A stretch of DNA of 64,000 bases from Mycobacterium sp. 236(2023) (GTDB lineage: Bacteria; Actinomycetota; Actinomycetes; Mycobacteriales; Mycobacteriaceae): positions 28,324 to 92,323 of the forward strand of contig NZ_JARSBP010000013.1 in the NCBI RefSeq assembly GCF_029623955.1. Reading direction: 5' to 3'. Each line of letters starts with the position of its first letter. The stretch's first letter is position 1. Below, piece after piece: positions 26,316 to 35,145 of this stretch. The position numbers were made by a program, and so were the translations under genes. The notes under the pieces were generated by a model that was given only the letters and a program-made list of their open reading frames with translations, ran no database searches and was not told the origin of the DNA.

Positions 26316-27521
26316 CTACCGCACCAGCGCCGGCATGGCGTCCCAGCCACGAACCGTCGAGGTCGTCACCATCCGTGCTCGAGGCGCGTCTATCTCCCAC
26401 TCGGGGAATCGGTTCAACACCTCGTCGATGGCGATTCTGCCCTCCATGCGCGCCAACGAAGCACCGAGGCAGTAGTGCACCCCGATACCGAAACCCAAGT
26501 GGGAAGCTGCTTTACGGTTGATGTTGAAGACATCGCCGTCGGGCGGGAATTGACGATCATCGCGGTTGGCTGCGCCAACGATCAGCATCATCACACTGCC
26601 TGCGGGCACGGTGCGCCCGTAGTATTCGACGTCGCGCTGCACGAAGCGCCCGATGTGCGGTGCCGGAGGCTCGAAGCGCATCAACTCCTCGACCGCGTTG
26701 CCCAGCAGACTCCGATCAGCGACGAGTTGTCGCCGTTGCTCTGGGTGTTCGGCGAGAACCTTGCCAGCCCAACCAATAAGCCTGGTCGTCGTCTCACTTC
26801 CCGCCGCGGCCACCTGCAGGATGCAGACGAGTAACTCGTCCCTCGTCAGCCGTCGAACATGCCCCTCCACGTCCACGAACTCGGCGTTCAACATTTCCGT
26901 CACGACGTCATCGGATGGGTTCCGCTCCCGCCAGTCGACGTACTCGGTGAAGAGTTCACCCGTGTCGTAGCCCGACGAGGCCGATTGCATGGTGCCACCC
27001 TCCTCGGTGCGGACATGACCGTCGGCGTGGTCGCGGACAGCCTCCTGCATCTCGTCGGGAATGCCCAGCAGCGAGCAGATCACGCGCATCGGCATATCGG
27101 CACCGAGATGCGCGATGAAGTCGAATCCTCCGGTTCCAACGAGGGGATCGAGGCTCCGCGCGCAGAACTCTCGCGTCGTGGACTCGAGTTCACGCATCTT
27201 CCGCGGAGTGAACATCCGCCCCAACGCCCTGCGGTACGTGTCGTGCGTCGGCGGATCCTGCATCAGGAACATACCCGGTGGCACGGGCATGTCGGCCTTG
27301 ATCAGTTCGAGGATGTTACCCCGAGAAGAGCTGAACGTGTGGTGATCATGAAGGGCGGCATGACAATCCGCGTATCGACTCAGCGCGAAGAAGTCGTGCT
27401 CCGCGTTGTACGAGAGCGGGGCCTCGTCCCGCAGCAGCCGAAACAGCGGATAAGGATCGGCGTTCAATTCACCGTCGTAAGGGTTGTAGTGGAGCTCTCC
27501 ACCGCCCCGTACGCTCGCCAT
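26316..27521 (-). CDS. Cytochrome P450
   Basis: 401 residues. I-helix AGSETT is at 240-245, ExxR (EELMR region) at 279-282, and heme loop FGIGVHYCLGASLAR with Cys351. The N-terminus HYNPYDGELNADPYPLFRLL resembles the P450 at 21.4 kb (FDRSLHAEPYSVWKRM), so these two are probably paralogs. Last gene of the minus-strand E1/lipoyl/hydratase/NMO operon, 3 nt after the flavoprotein gene. Confidence 0.92.
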   Translation of the reverse strand: MASVRGGGELHYNPYDGELNADPYPLFRLLRDEAPLSYNAEHDFFALSRYADCHAALHDHHTFSSSRGNILELIKADMPVPPGMFLMQDPPTHDTYRRALGRMFTPRKMRELESTTREFCARSLDPLVGTGGFDFIAHLGADMPMRVICSLLGIPDEMQEAVRDHADGHVRTEEGGTMQSASSGYDTGELFTEYVDWRERNPSDDVVTEMLNAEFVDVEGHVRRLTRDELLVCILQVAAAGSETTTRLIGWAGKVLAEHPEQRRQLVADRSLLGNAVEELMRFEPPAPHIGRFVQRDVEYYGRTVPAGSVMMLIVGAANRDDRQFPPDGDVFNINRKAASHLGFGIGVHYCLGASLARMEGRIAIDEVLNRFPEWEIDAPRARMVTTSTVRGWDAMPALVR

Positions 27522-27524
27522 GTT

Positions 27525-28532
27525 TCAGCGGGCGAGCTCTCGGGTGGCGCTGGATTCGGCGGCGGTAACCATGCCACCGAGGCTGGCCCGGATGATCTCC
27601 TCGGCCTCCGCGACGATCCGCGATACGACCTCACCCGCAGAGGGGATGTCGTCGATCAGGCCCATCGCGGTACCGATCCACCAGACGCCGGCCTCCAGGT
27701 CGCCCGTCTCGTACACCTTCACGCCGCGCTTGCCCGCGACCAGATGCGCGATGTCCGCGAATTGCCCGCCCTTGTTAAGAATCTCGACGACTTCGCGCGA
27801 GATCGTGTTGCTCGCCACCCGGCCCGTATTACGCAGCGTCCGGAAGATCAATTCGGTGCCCAGTTCGTTGCCGGCGACGATCGCCTCCTTGACCTTTTGG
27901 TGGATCGGCGACTCGACGGTGCACATGAACCGCGACCCCATGTTGATGCCGTCCGCACCGAGCGCCAGTGCGGCGACCAGACCGCGCCCGTCGGCGAATC
28001 CGCCGGAGGCGATCATCGGGATCTCGATCTCCTTGGCAGCGGCGGGGATCAGCACGAGTCCGGGGATGTCGTCCTCGCCGGGATGGCCTGCGCACTCGAA
28101 GCCGTCGATGCTGATGCCGTCGACGCCGAGGCTCTGCGCCTTCACCGCGTGCCGCACCGACGTGCACTTGTGCAGCACCTTGATCCCGTTGTCGTGAAAG
28201 ATCGGCAGGTGGGGTGCGGGGTTGGAGCCCGCCGTCTCGACGATCTTGATACCCGCGTCGACGATCACCTGGCGGTACTCCTCGTACGGCGGCGGGTTGA
28301 TCGTCGGCAGGATGGTGAGGTTCACGCCGAACGGCTTGTCGGTGAGGTCCCTCGCCCTGGCTATCTCGTTGGCGAGATCCGCGGGGGTCGGCTGCGTCAG
28401 CGCTGTGATCAACCCGAGACCGCCCGCATCCGACACCGCTGCGGCCAACTCGGCCCGACCCACCCACTGCATGCCACCCTGGACGATGGGCGCCTCGATG
28501 CCGAAGGATTCGGTGAATTTGGTGGTAATCAA
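27525..28532 (-). CDS. Nitronate monooxygenase-like FMN protein (IpdC-like group)
   Basis: 335 residues, TIM-barrel flavoprotein. It starts TESFGIEAPIVQGGMQWVG and contains 'GGLGLITALTQPTPADLANEI', KVLHKCTSVRHAVKAQSLGV, the FMN phosphate region 'IPMIASGGFADGRGLVAALAL' and GADGINMGSRFMCTVESPIH. Of the same superfamily, IpdC (Rv3553) in mycobacterial steroid catabolism acts on a CoA thioester rather than a nitronate. Given the CoA-rich neighbourhood, a redox step on a CoA ester is more likely here than nitronate oxidation. Confidence 0.85.
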   Translation of the reverse strand: MITTKFTESFGIEAPIVQGGMQWVGRAELAAAVSDAGGLGLITALTQPTPADLANEIARARDLTDKPFGVNLTILPTINPPPYEEYRQVIVDAGIKIVETAGSNPAPHLPIFHDNGIKVLHKCTSVRHAVKAQSLGVDGISIDGFECAGHPGEDDIPGLVLIPAAAKEIEIPMIASGGFADGRGLVAALALGADGINMGSRFMCTVESPIHQKVKEAIVAGNELGTELIFRTLRNTGRVASNTISREVVEILNKGGQFADIAHLVAGKRGVKVYETGDLEAGVWWIGTAMGLIDDIPSAGEVVSRIVAEAEEIIRASLGGMVTAAESSATRELAR

Positions 28533-28547
28533 GAAGATTCGGTCCTT

Positions 28548-29387
28548 TCAGGAGTCCTGCGGTGCCCAGGCGGGCCGGCGGGTGGAAACGAACGCATCGC
28601 GATCGGACGCGGTGGGCCAGTCGGGCGAGCGCTTCTGCAGGAAGGCCGTGAACGCCTCGATCTGCTCGGCGGTCCCCATGGAGGCCCAGTACCCCGAAAC
28701 ATCGACGGGTGGCAGGGCACGGGCCATCTCGCGTTTCATCGCAGCGCGTGCAGCGGGCCCGGTGTTGCGCACCCGGTCCAGCAGTGCGGCCGTCTCTGCC
28801 CGGAGGTCGTCGTGCGGAACCACCTTGCCCACGAGTCCGAGGCGTTCGGCCTCGACTGCGTCGATCCAATCATTGCCGTAGATCATGTGATTCGCCCGCA
28901 GTGTGCCGATGCGCTGTGGGATGCGCGCAGCGATGAACGCCTCGTACACCCCTCGGGTGAGGTCCGGCACGCGCAGCCGAGACCGGTCCGACGCGATGAC
29001 CAGGTCGGCGTAGAGCGTCATGACCAGACCGCCGCCGAGTGCCAGGCCGTTCACGGCGCACACGACGATCTTAGGGATCTTGCCGAGCGTCTCGAACGGT
29101 GTCGCGTCGTAGGCCTCGGTGAACGAATCCCAGCGTCGATCGGGGTTACCGATGGCATTCATGTCACCGCCCGCGCAGAACACGTCACCCGCGCCGGTGA
29201 TCACCAGGAAGTTCAGTGCGGGTTCGTCGGCCACGATCATCGCCGCGCGTTTGATCCCGTGATAACCGTCCGCGGTCAACGCGTTTCGCTTCTCGGGTCT
29301 GTCGATGGTCACCGTGAGCGTGTCACCGTCGATGGCGGCGGTCAGTTCCTCGGCCGCCAGATCGACGTGCGCGGGTAGACCCGTCAC
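28548..29387 (-). CDS. Enoyl-CoA hydratase/isomerase family protein
   Basis: 279 residues: 'NFLVITGAGDVFCAGGDMNA' first oxyanion hole, CAVNGLALGGGLVMTLYADL second hole, and a C-terminal extension ending 'STRRPAWAPQDS'. The start overlaps the stop of the lipoyl-domain gene by 4 nt. Sits in the E1-lipoyl-hydratase-NMO-P450 operon, so it may act just before or after the oxidative step of that set. Confidence 0.87.
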   Translation of the reverse strand: MTGLPAHVDLAAEELTAAIDGDTLTVTIDRPEKRNALTADGYHGIKRAAMIVADEPALNFLVITGAGDVFCAGGDMNAIGNPDRRWDSFTEAYDATPFETLGKIPKIVVCAVNGLALGGGLVMTLYADLVIASDRSRLRVPDLTRGVYEAFIAARIPQRIGTLRANHMIYGNDWIDAVEAERLGLVGKVVPHDDLRAETAALLDRVRNTGPAARAAMKREMARALPPVDVSGYWASMGTAEQIEAFTAFLQKRSPDWPTASDRDAFVSTRRPAWAPQDS

Positions 29388-29611
29388 GAAATCACGGCGA
29401 CGAGGGCGCCGATGTCATAGGTCTCGCCCTCCGAGACCTTCCAGGACACCGTGCCCGATGCGGGCGCCTCGATGTCCATCTCGACCTTGTCGGTGGCGAT
29501 CGAGTAGAGCGGATCACCCTCGTTGACCGTTGCACCGTCCTCGACAAAGAACTCGGTGATCTCAGCTTCGGTGATCGCGTCGCCGGGTTTGGGAATCCGG
29601 ACCTCTGTCAC
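29384..29611 (-). CDS. Stand-alone lipoyl-domain protein
   Basis: 75 residues, one complete biotinyl/lipoyl domain and nothing else. The swinging-arm lysine is Lys42 in ATDKVEMDIEAPASG, a DK(V/A) motif typical of lipoylated E2 domains. Glycines before and after mark the two hammerhead halves. GTG 29611 follows AGGAGG and overlaps the E1 stop (GTGA). A normal E2 would add an E1/E3-binding domain and an acyltransferase core; neither is present, and no E3 lies in the window. It probably carries the acyl group made by the adjacent E1. Confidence 0.85.
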   Translation of the reverse strand: MTEVRIPKPGDAITEAEITEFFVEDGATVNEGDPLYSIATDKVEMDIEAPASGTVSWKVSEGETYDIGALVAVIS

Positions 29612-31629
29612 TTGAACCTCCTGATCGCTTCGACGAGCGCGGCGGCCCCTGGCCGGCACGCAGCCTCCAGGGTGGCCGCCCTGGGAACCGGGGTGTAGGT
29701 CCCGGCTACGCGCTGGATCGGCGCGCTGAGCGCACCGAACAGTTCGGTCCCGACCGCCGCCGCGATCTCGGCACCCGGCCCACAGAAGCCGACCGACTCA
29801 TGCGCGACGACCAAACGCGTGGTCTTGCGCACCGAGGCGAACACCGTCGCCAGATCCAGTGGCACCAGCGTTCGGAGATCCACGACTTCGACCGAGATCC
29901 CTTCGGCCGCCAGCTCTTCGGCTGCCTCCAGCGCGGCGTGGACCATCACGCCGTAGGTGACCACCGAAACGTCGGATCCCTCTCGCTTGACATCTGCCTG
30001 TCCAAGCGGAATCGCGTAGTCCACCACGGGAACAGGGCCCTTGCCGCCGCCGTAGTACAGCTTCATGGACTCGATGAACAGACACGGGTCGTCGTCGGCT
30101 AGGCACGTGTTGAGCAGCCCCACGGCATCAGCGGCAGTACTGGGCCACACCACCTTCAATCCCGGAGTGTGCATGGCCCACGCCTCGAACGCCTGCGAGT
30201 GTTGAGCTCCCGCAGCCATTCCCACCATCGTGCGGATCACCAACGGCGCACTCGTGCGCCCACCGGACATGTACCGCACCTTCGCGGCGTGGTTGGCGAT
30301 CTGATCCATCGCCACCCCAAGGAAGTCCATGAACATCAGTTCGGCCACCGGCCGCAATCCGCCGAGCGACGCGCCGATCGCAGCGCCGATGATCGAAGAC
30401 TCCGCGATAGGCGTATCGAGAACACGATCCTCCCCGTACTTCGCGGACAGCCCGGCGGTGACCTTGAACATGCCGCCACCGGAGGGGTCGCCGATATCCT
30501 CGCCCAGCAGCACGATCGTGTCGTCCGCCGCCATCGCCCGGTCCAGCGTGCGGTTCACCGCCTGCACCAGACCGAGTTCCTCCGTCTCGCCGCCGGGCAT
30601 CTCGGCCCGCGAATCACCGCCTGACGAGACCTCGGACCCGTTGTCGGAGAACACGTCCCGCATGAGTTCATCGACACCCGGTGGCGCCGACGCCACCGCG
30701 GCGGTGAACGCCTCATCCAATTCAGCGGACACCTCTGCGTCGACGGCATCAAGATCGGCAGCGCTGACCACACCCTGGTCGATCAGCCGACGCCGGTAGC
30801 GGTCGAACGGCGGGTCCGCCCGCTTGGCCGCCAGTTCGTCCTGATCTGCGTAACCCATCGCGTCACCGAAGTAGTGACCCTGCAGCCGGTACGCGACAGC
30901 CTCGACGAACGTCGGTCCGTCGCCGGCCCTGGCACGCTCGGCGGCCACCGTCACAGCCTCGTACACCGCGTGCGGGTCGGTGCCGTCGACCGTGACACCC
31001 GGCATGCCATAACCGGCGGCACGATCCGATAGCCGTTCGGAGCGGGTGTAGCGGCCATAGGCCGTTCCCTCGGCCCAGGAGTTGTTCTGACAGAGAAAGA
31101 TTACGGGGAGCCCCCAGACCGCTGCCATGTTCATGGCCTCGTGGACGTACCCGATGCTGGTGGCACCGTCACCAAAGCTCACCAGGACCACCTGACCGGT
31201 GTGTCGCCGCGTTGCAGCCAAAGCGATGCCGTTGGCGATCAAGGGGCCCGCACCCACGATGCCGGTTGTCCACGAGACCCCGTGTCCGGGATCGTAGATT
31301 CCCATCGCGCCGGCCTTGCCTCGCGACAATCCGGCCTCGCGGCCGAGGATCTCGGCGAAGTACCCGCGCAGGTCGATGCCCTTGGCGATGACATCGCCCA
31401 GTCCGCGGTAGGTCGTGACGAGTTGATCGCCGTCCGCCAGCGCGAGCATGGCGCCCGCCGACATCGCCTCCTGACCGTCGACCGGCCAGTAACTCATGGC
31501 CGCCTCGCCCGAGGACAGCGCCTTGCGGACGCGTTTATCGCCGTGGTGGACCTTGCTCATCAATCGGTACAGCGCCAGTGCGCGTTCCGCCGTCGGCGAT
31601 GACGGTTCGGTGTCCAACTGGGTTGACAT
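29608..31629 (-). CDS. 2-oxoacid dehydrogenase E1, alpha-beta fusion (TPP-dependent)
   Basis: 673 residues from ATG 31629, chosen because GAGGAG is 5 nt upstream. Residues 1 to about 330 are E1-alpha, with the TPP motif GDG (153-155) ... NN (182-183). From about 350 comes E1-beta, starting 'LVQAVNRTLDRAMAADDTIV' and containing LLGEDIGDPSGG, FMDFLGVAMDQIANHAAKVR and 'VAHESVGFCGPGAEIA'. The two chains are normally separate genes in branched-chain and acetoin systems. Role: decarboxylation of a 2-oxoacid and transfer to lipoate, or an acetoin-type cleavage. Coupled to the lipoyl protein. Confidence 0.88.
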   Translation of the reverse strand: MSTQLDTEPSSPTAERALALYRLMSKVHHGDKRVRKALSSGEAAMSYWPVDGQEAMSAGAMLALADGDQLVTTYRGLGDVIAKGIDLRGYFAEILGREAGLSRGKAGAMGIYDPGHGVSWTTGIVGAGPLIANGIALAATRRHTGQVVLVSFGDGATSIGYVHEAMNMAAVWGLPVIFLCQNNSWAEGTAYGRYTRSERLSDRAAGYGMPGVTVDGTDPHAVYEAVTVAAERARAGDGPTFVEAVAYRLQGHYFGDAMGYADQDELAAKRADPPFDRYRRRLIDQGVVSAADLDAVDAEVSAELDEAFTAAVASAPPGVDELMRDVFSDNGSEVSSGGDSRAEMPGGETEELGLVQAVNRTLDRAMAADDTIVLLGEDIGDPSGGGMFKVTAGLSAKYGEDRVLDTPIAESSIIGAAIGASLGGLRPVAELMFMDFLGVAMDQIANHAAKVRYMSGGRTSAPLVIRTMVGMAAGAQHSQAFEAWAMHTPGLKVVWPSTAADAVGLLNTCLADDDPCLFIESMKLYYGGGKGPVPVVDYAIPLGQADVKREGSDVSVVTYGVMVHAALEAAEELAAEGISVEVVDLRTLVPLDLATVFASVRKTTRLVVAHESVGFCGPGAEIAAAVGTELFGALSAPIQRVAGTYTPVPRAATLEAACRPGAAALVEAIRRFK

Positions 31630-31661
31630 CAACACTCCTCGACGGTCAGGCGCATCAGTCT

Positions 31662-31682
31662 ACAATAGAACGAATTCTGTTC
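31662..31682 (-). promoter_or_regulatory. Promoter with overlapping operator (cluster motif, copy 7)
   Basis: On the minus strand GAACAGAATTCGTTC is followed directly by TATTGT (-10). The arms GAAC and GTTC flank an EcoRI-like GAATTC centre. It lies between the SnoaL gene and the E1 gene, giving the E1-lipoyl-hydratase-NMO-P450 operon its own start. Confidence 0.55.
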
Positions 31683-32085
31683 AGTCGTGCTGCTTGCCGA
31701 CTTTCGCCAACTCCGCCGCGAACAACATGCGATCGAAGTAGCACCGCTCCAGAATCAGACCGTCACCGTTGAACCCGAACAGATTGATGCTCAACATGTT
31801 GACGGGTGTGCCGGGACAGGTGGTTCTGGTCTCGACGATCAACCCGTCGACCGAGTGAAAGATCTCTTCGGCGGTGTAGTGCATCCTCGGCAGCTCCTCC
31901 CACTGCGTCAGGATCATCTGTCGCACCGCCGCGTCGCCGTCGAAAACCGCAGCGGTGGGCACGATCTCGTACCGCGGATGGGCGAACGTGGCCATGATCG
32001 CATCGAGGTCGCGATCGTTTTCACCGGCGACATGCCGAAGCACCAGCGCCTCGCGACGACGGTGCAGGTGCGCCGTCGCGCTCAC
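31681..32085 (-). CDS. SnoaL-like (NTF2-fold) protein
   Basis: 134 residues, polyketide-cyclase/ester-cyclase-like NTF2 fold: 'HVAGENDRDLDAIMATFAHPRYEIVPTA' start, YTAEEIFHSVDGLIVETR, and a closing LFGFNGDGLILERCYFDRM. No catalytic set can be named. Last gene of a five-gene minus-strand operon in which every junction overlaps by about 4 nt, which argues for a role in the same reaction sequence as the thiolase-fold protein. Confidence 0.72.
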   Translation of the reverse strand: MSATAHLHRRREALVLRHVAGENDRDLDAIMATFAHPRYEIVPTAAVFDGDAAVRQMILTQWEELPRMHYTAEEIFHSVDGLIVETRTTCPGTPVNMLSINLFGFNGDGLILERCYFDRMLFAAELAKVGKQHD

Positions 32086-32486
32086 GCGGACTCAAACGCC
32101 GGTAGATTGCGGCCATCCGGCAGCGGGGTCCACGCCAGGCGGACGGCGGCGCCGACGGCAGGCGGCGGCCCGAAGACGTTAGACATGATCCTGGCTCCTT
32201 CGTCGAGGTCCACGAGGACCACGGAGTAGGGCACCTTGTCGGCGAGCGCGGGCAGCGCCGGCCGGTGATGCACGCTGACCGCATACAACACACCCCGCCC
32301 CGACAACCGCTCCCAACGCAACTCGTCGTGCCCGCAGTGGGGGCACGCGAACCGCGGATACCACACCAGGCGCGCGCACTCGGCGCAGCGCTGCATGTGC
32401 AGTTCACGTTCGCGCGTTGCCGCCCAGAAGGGTGCGGACACCGCAGAAGGCTCGGGTACCGGGACGCCGGAGTCGGTCGCGGTCAC
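32082..32486 (-). CDS. DUF35 protein (zinc ribbon plus OB-fold)
   Basis: 134 residues. The rubredoxin-like zinc ribbon has Cys34, Cys37, Cys48 and Cys51 (RCAEC ... CPHC); an OB-fold follows with 'GRGVLYAVSVHHRPALPAL'. DUF35 proteins form complexes with thiolase-fold enzymes. In steroid side-chain degradation the DUF35 domain of ChsH2 binds the aldolase Ltp2. The gene overlaps the thiolase-fold gene by 4 nt, so the two very likely form one complex. Confidence 0.88.
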   Translation of the reverse strand: MTATDSGVPVPEPSAVSAPFWAATRERELHMQRCAECARLVWYPRFACPHCGHDELRWERLSGRGVLYAVSVHHRPALPALADKVPYSVVLVDLDEGARIMSNVFGPPPAVGAAVRLAWTPLPDGRNLPAFESA

Positions 32487-33652
32487 AGGGTCGCCTCCGT
32501 TCCGAGGATCACGGTCGAGGTCGCCGACAGTACGCCGCCCGTGCCATGGGCAAGCGCCACGTCCGCGTCCGCCACTTGGCGGTCCTCCCCTTCGCCGCGC
32601 AACTGCCGGGTAGCCTCCACCAGCAAAAAGGCACCGAATGCGCCGGGGTGGGTGTACGCGAGGCCACCACCGGTCGTCTGGCCGGGCAGCGCACCACCCG
32701 GCGCGAGTGCGCCGCTTCCGGCGAAGGGACCACCCTCACCCTTCTTGCAGAACCCGAGGTCTTCCAAGGCCAACAACACTGTGATGGTGAACGAGTCGTA
32801 GAGCTGCACCACGTCGACGTCGTCGGGCGTCACGCCGGCGGTGGCGAACGCCGCGGGACCTGAGACCGCGCCCGGTGTGACCGTCAGGTCCGGCATCTGG
32901 GAGATCATCGCGTGCGATGCGGCCGAGGCGGCCCCGAGCACGTAAACGGGCGGTTTCGCCAGCGATTTCGCTTTCTCAGCGCTGGTCACGACGATCGCCC
33001 CGGCCCCGTCGGTGACGAGACAGCATTCGAGTTTGTGCATCGGCTCGGCCAGAAAGCCGGAGCTCAGGACATCCTCGACAGTGATCGCGTCGCGCAGGTG
33101 GGCGCGCGGATTGCGGCTGGCCCACATTCTGGTATCGACGGCGATCTGCGCGAGTTGTTCTGCGGTGGTGCCGAATTCGGCCATGTGACGGTTGGCCGCC
33201 AGCGCGTAGGCGCTGATCGGCAGCATCACTCCGAACGGCGTTTCCCACTCGAGGCGTTCCGGGGTGGCGAACACGCCCAGCCCCTTCTCACCCCGCTTGC
33301 GCGCAGCGCGCGGCGTGGACGCGTACACGATCACCACCGTCTCGGCCTGCCCGGCCGCGATCGCCGCGGCGGCGTGTTCGACATAGAGGCCGTAGCTCGC
33401 ACCTCCCGTCTGGGTGGCGTCGGTGAAACGCGTTGTGATTCCGAGGTACTCGGCCAGCTCGACCGAGTGCATGAGTGTGCCGCCGGTGCAGGTGCACAGT
33501 CCGTCGACGTCGCGCAGCGTCAGCCCGGCATCGGCGAGCGCCGCCCGGATGACACGTGCCTCCAGCTCGCGCAGCGGCACGTCGATAATTCCGTCGGGTG
33601 ACACCTCGTCGGCTACGCCAACGACCGCCGCGGCCCCTCTTACGCCCGTCAC
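32483..33652 (-). CDS. Thiolase-fold (lipid-transfer-protein type) enzyme, probably aldolase or CoA-ester lyase
   Basis: 389 residues, thiolase superfamily. Where biosynthetic and degradative thiolases have the nucleophilic Cys (C-x-S-G), this protein has TGGASYG (82-88), so the Cys is absent. The C-terminal GGGLAYTHPGAFGAFLLVEA keeps the His of the GHP motif. This pattern is shared with lipid-transfer-type proteins such as Ltp2, which acts as a retro-aldolase with a DUF35 partner; here the DUF35 gene is adjacent and coupled. I infer C-C cleavage of a beta-hydroxyacyl-CoA rather than thiolysis. Confidence 0.82.
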   Translation of the reverse strand: MTGVRGAAAVVGVADEVSPDGIIDVPLRELEARVIRAALADAGLTLRDVDGLCTCTGGTLMHSVELAEYLGITTRFTDATQTGGASYGLYVEHAAAAIAAGQAETVVIVYASTPRAARKRGEKGLGVFATPERLEWETPFGVMLPISAYALAANRHMAEFGTTAEQLAQIAVDTRMWASRNPRAHLRDAITVEDVLSSGFLAEPMHKLECCLVTDGAGAIVVTSAEKAKSLAKPPVYVLGAASAASHAMISQMPDLTVTPGAVSGPAAFATAGVTPDDVDVVQLYDSFTITVLLALEDLGFCKKGEGGPFAGSGALAPGGALPGQTTGGGLAYTHPGAFGAFLLVEATRQLRGEGEDRQVADADVALAHGTGGVLSATSTVILGTEATL

Positions 33653-35145
33653 GCACTGACCTCCTTGTCGAACAACTCGCGCAGCGCCGGTTGGCTGACT
33701 TTCAGCGACGCCGTTCGCGGTAGCTCGTCGACGACGATCAACCGCGTGGGCACCTGGTACCGAGTCACCCTCTCGCGCAGGAACTCCAGCAGCTCCTCGG
33801 CGCCGGCCGTGGCACCCGTACTGAGTTCCACGGCCGCCACCGGGATGGCACCCAGGCGGTCATCGGGCACACCTGTGACGCCGGCGTCGCGTACCGCGGG
33901 ATGGCTGCGCAGGGCGTCGACGATGTCTGCGGGCGTCACCTTGAATCCACCGCGGATGATGACGTCGTCAGTGCGTCCCTCGACGTAAAGGAATCCGTCG
34001 GCGTCGATACGACCAAGGTCAGTGGTGCGCACCCACTCGCCGCCGCCGGTGCGGACCTCGATGCGGCCCTGCTCGTCGGCGCCGAGTACGCGGTCGTCAT
34101 CGAGTGACGCGATGCGGACTTCACGTCCGCGCTGAGGCCTGCCGACGCTGCCACGCTTCGATGTCGCCCACTGCCGATGGAGTTCCAGGTTCCAGCCGGC
34201 GACGCCACCCGCGAACTCGGTGGCGCCGTATGACGGAAGCACCGCGACGCCGAAGCGCTCCTCGAACGCCTCCTGGACGGCCACCGGCAGATGCGCGGTA
34301 CCCGACGTCACCACCTGGACGCACGCGAAAACGCCCGGATCGACGTCCGCGTCGAGGACCATCGCAAGCGCGGAGGGAACGAGGCTCACCGCGCGCGGCT
34401 CGTGTCGCTGGACCAGGTCGACGAAGTCGGCCACTCGGAATCGCTCGAGCAGGGCAATCTTGCGACCCTCGCAGATGTTCAGCAGCGTTCGGAACAACCC
34501 GGACATGTGCACGAGCGGAGCGCTCACTATGGCCACACCGGACCGCAGCCGGGGCGTATTGTCGCCTGCGGCCGAGTAGTGCGCGCCGGCTGCCGCGACA
34601 GTGGCGCCGAAAGCACGGTAGGACAGCGGAATCCGTTTAGGCGGTCCCGTGGTGCCGCTGGTCAACATCTCCACCGCAATACCGTCGGGTTCGACGCGGA
34701 AGGGCCCCGGGCCAGGCGCCTTCAAGCCGGCACGAGCCGTTACCGCGGGCGGTGCGTGCCCCACGGTGAGACCCAGTGCGCCCGCCGCGGCGTCGGTGAA
34801 TCCCGGTCGAGCCCAGTCCACTTCGAGGGCGATGACCGCGGCGAGCTTCAGCTCGGCAATGTCGGCGGCCAGCCCGGTGTCGCCGTGCGCGGCGTTCACC
34901 GTCACCACGGTACCGCCTGTGAGCAGAACCCCGATGAGCGCGCCGACCATCGCCGGTTGGTTGCGCAACACCAGTCCGACCGGCGCACCGGCGCCAAGGC
35001 CCGCCTCGGCGAGCTGTTGCTCGACGCCGGTCGCGATCGCACCCAGCGCAGCCCAGTCGGTCCACACGCCGCCGGATTCAATTGCGGGTGCGGCCGGCTC
35101 TAGCGACAGCACTGTCCGCAGCCGCGTGGCCAGATGGTGGCTCAA
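33649..35145 (-). CDS. AMP-forming acyl-CoA synthetase (FadD-like)
   Basis: 498 residues, adenylate-forming ligase: P-loop-like VEMLTSGTTGPPKRIPLSYR, the A5 region 'VLPSYGATEFAGG', the A8 hinge region YVEGRTDDVIIRGGFKVTPAD, and the A10 lysine in 'ELPRTASLKVSQPALREL'. It activates a carboxylic acid to its CoA thioester with ATP. Overlaps both neighbours by 4 nt in the LLM-ligase-thiolase-DUF35-SnoaL operon, so it may load the side-chain acid that the thiolase-fold/DUF35 pair later cleaves. Confidence 0.88.
   Translation of the reverse strand: MSHHLATRLRTVLSLEPAAPAIESGGVWTDWAALGAIATGVEQQLAEAGLGAGAPVGLVLRNQPAMVGALIGVLLTGGTVVTVNAAHGDTGLAADIAELKLAAVIALEVDWARPGFTDAAAGALGLTVGHAPPAVTARAGLKAPGPGPFRVEPDGIAVEMLTSGTTGPPKRIPLSYRAFGATVAAAGAHYSAAGDNTPRLRSGVAIVSAPLVHMSGLFRTLLNICEGRKIALLERFRVADFVDLVQRHEPRAVSLVPSALAMVLDADVDPGVFACVQVVTSGTAHLPVAVQEAFEERFGVAVLPSYGATEFAGGVAGWNLELHRQWATSKRGSVGRPQRGREVRIASLDDDRVLGADEQGRIEVRTGGGEWVRTTDLGRIDADGFLYVEGRTDDVIIRGGFKVTPADIVDALRSHPAVRDAGVTGVPDDRLGAIPVAAVELSTGATAGAEELLEFLRERVTRYQVPTRLIVVDELPRTASLKVSQPALRELFDKEVSA

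Noticed and set aside
27525..28532. True nitronate monooxygenase
   Set aside because: Family membership fits, but the CoA-ester context favours an IpdC-like role; the reaction cannot be decided from sequence.
26859..29378. 839-codon open frame on the plus strand
   Set aside because: Antisense to a P450, an NMO-like protein and a hydratase that show full motif sets; product is His/Arg/Asp-rich without a fold.
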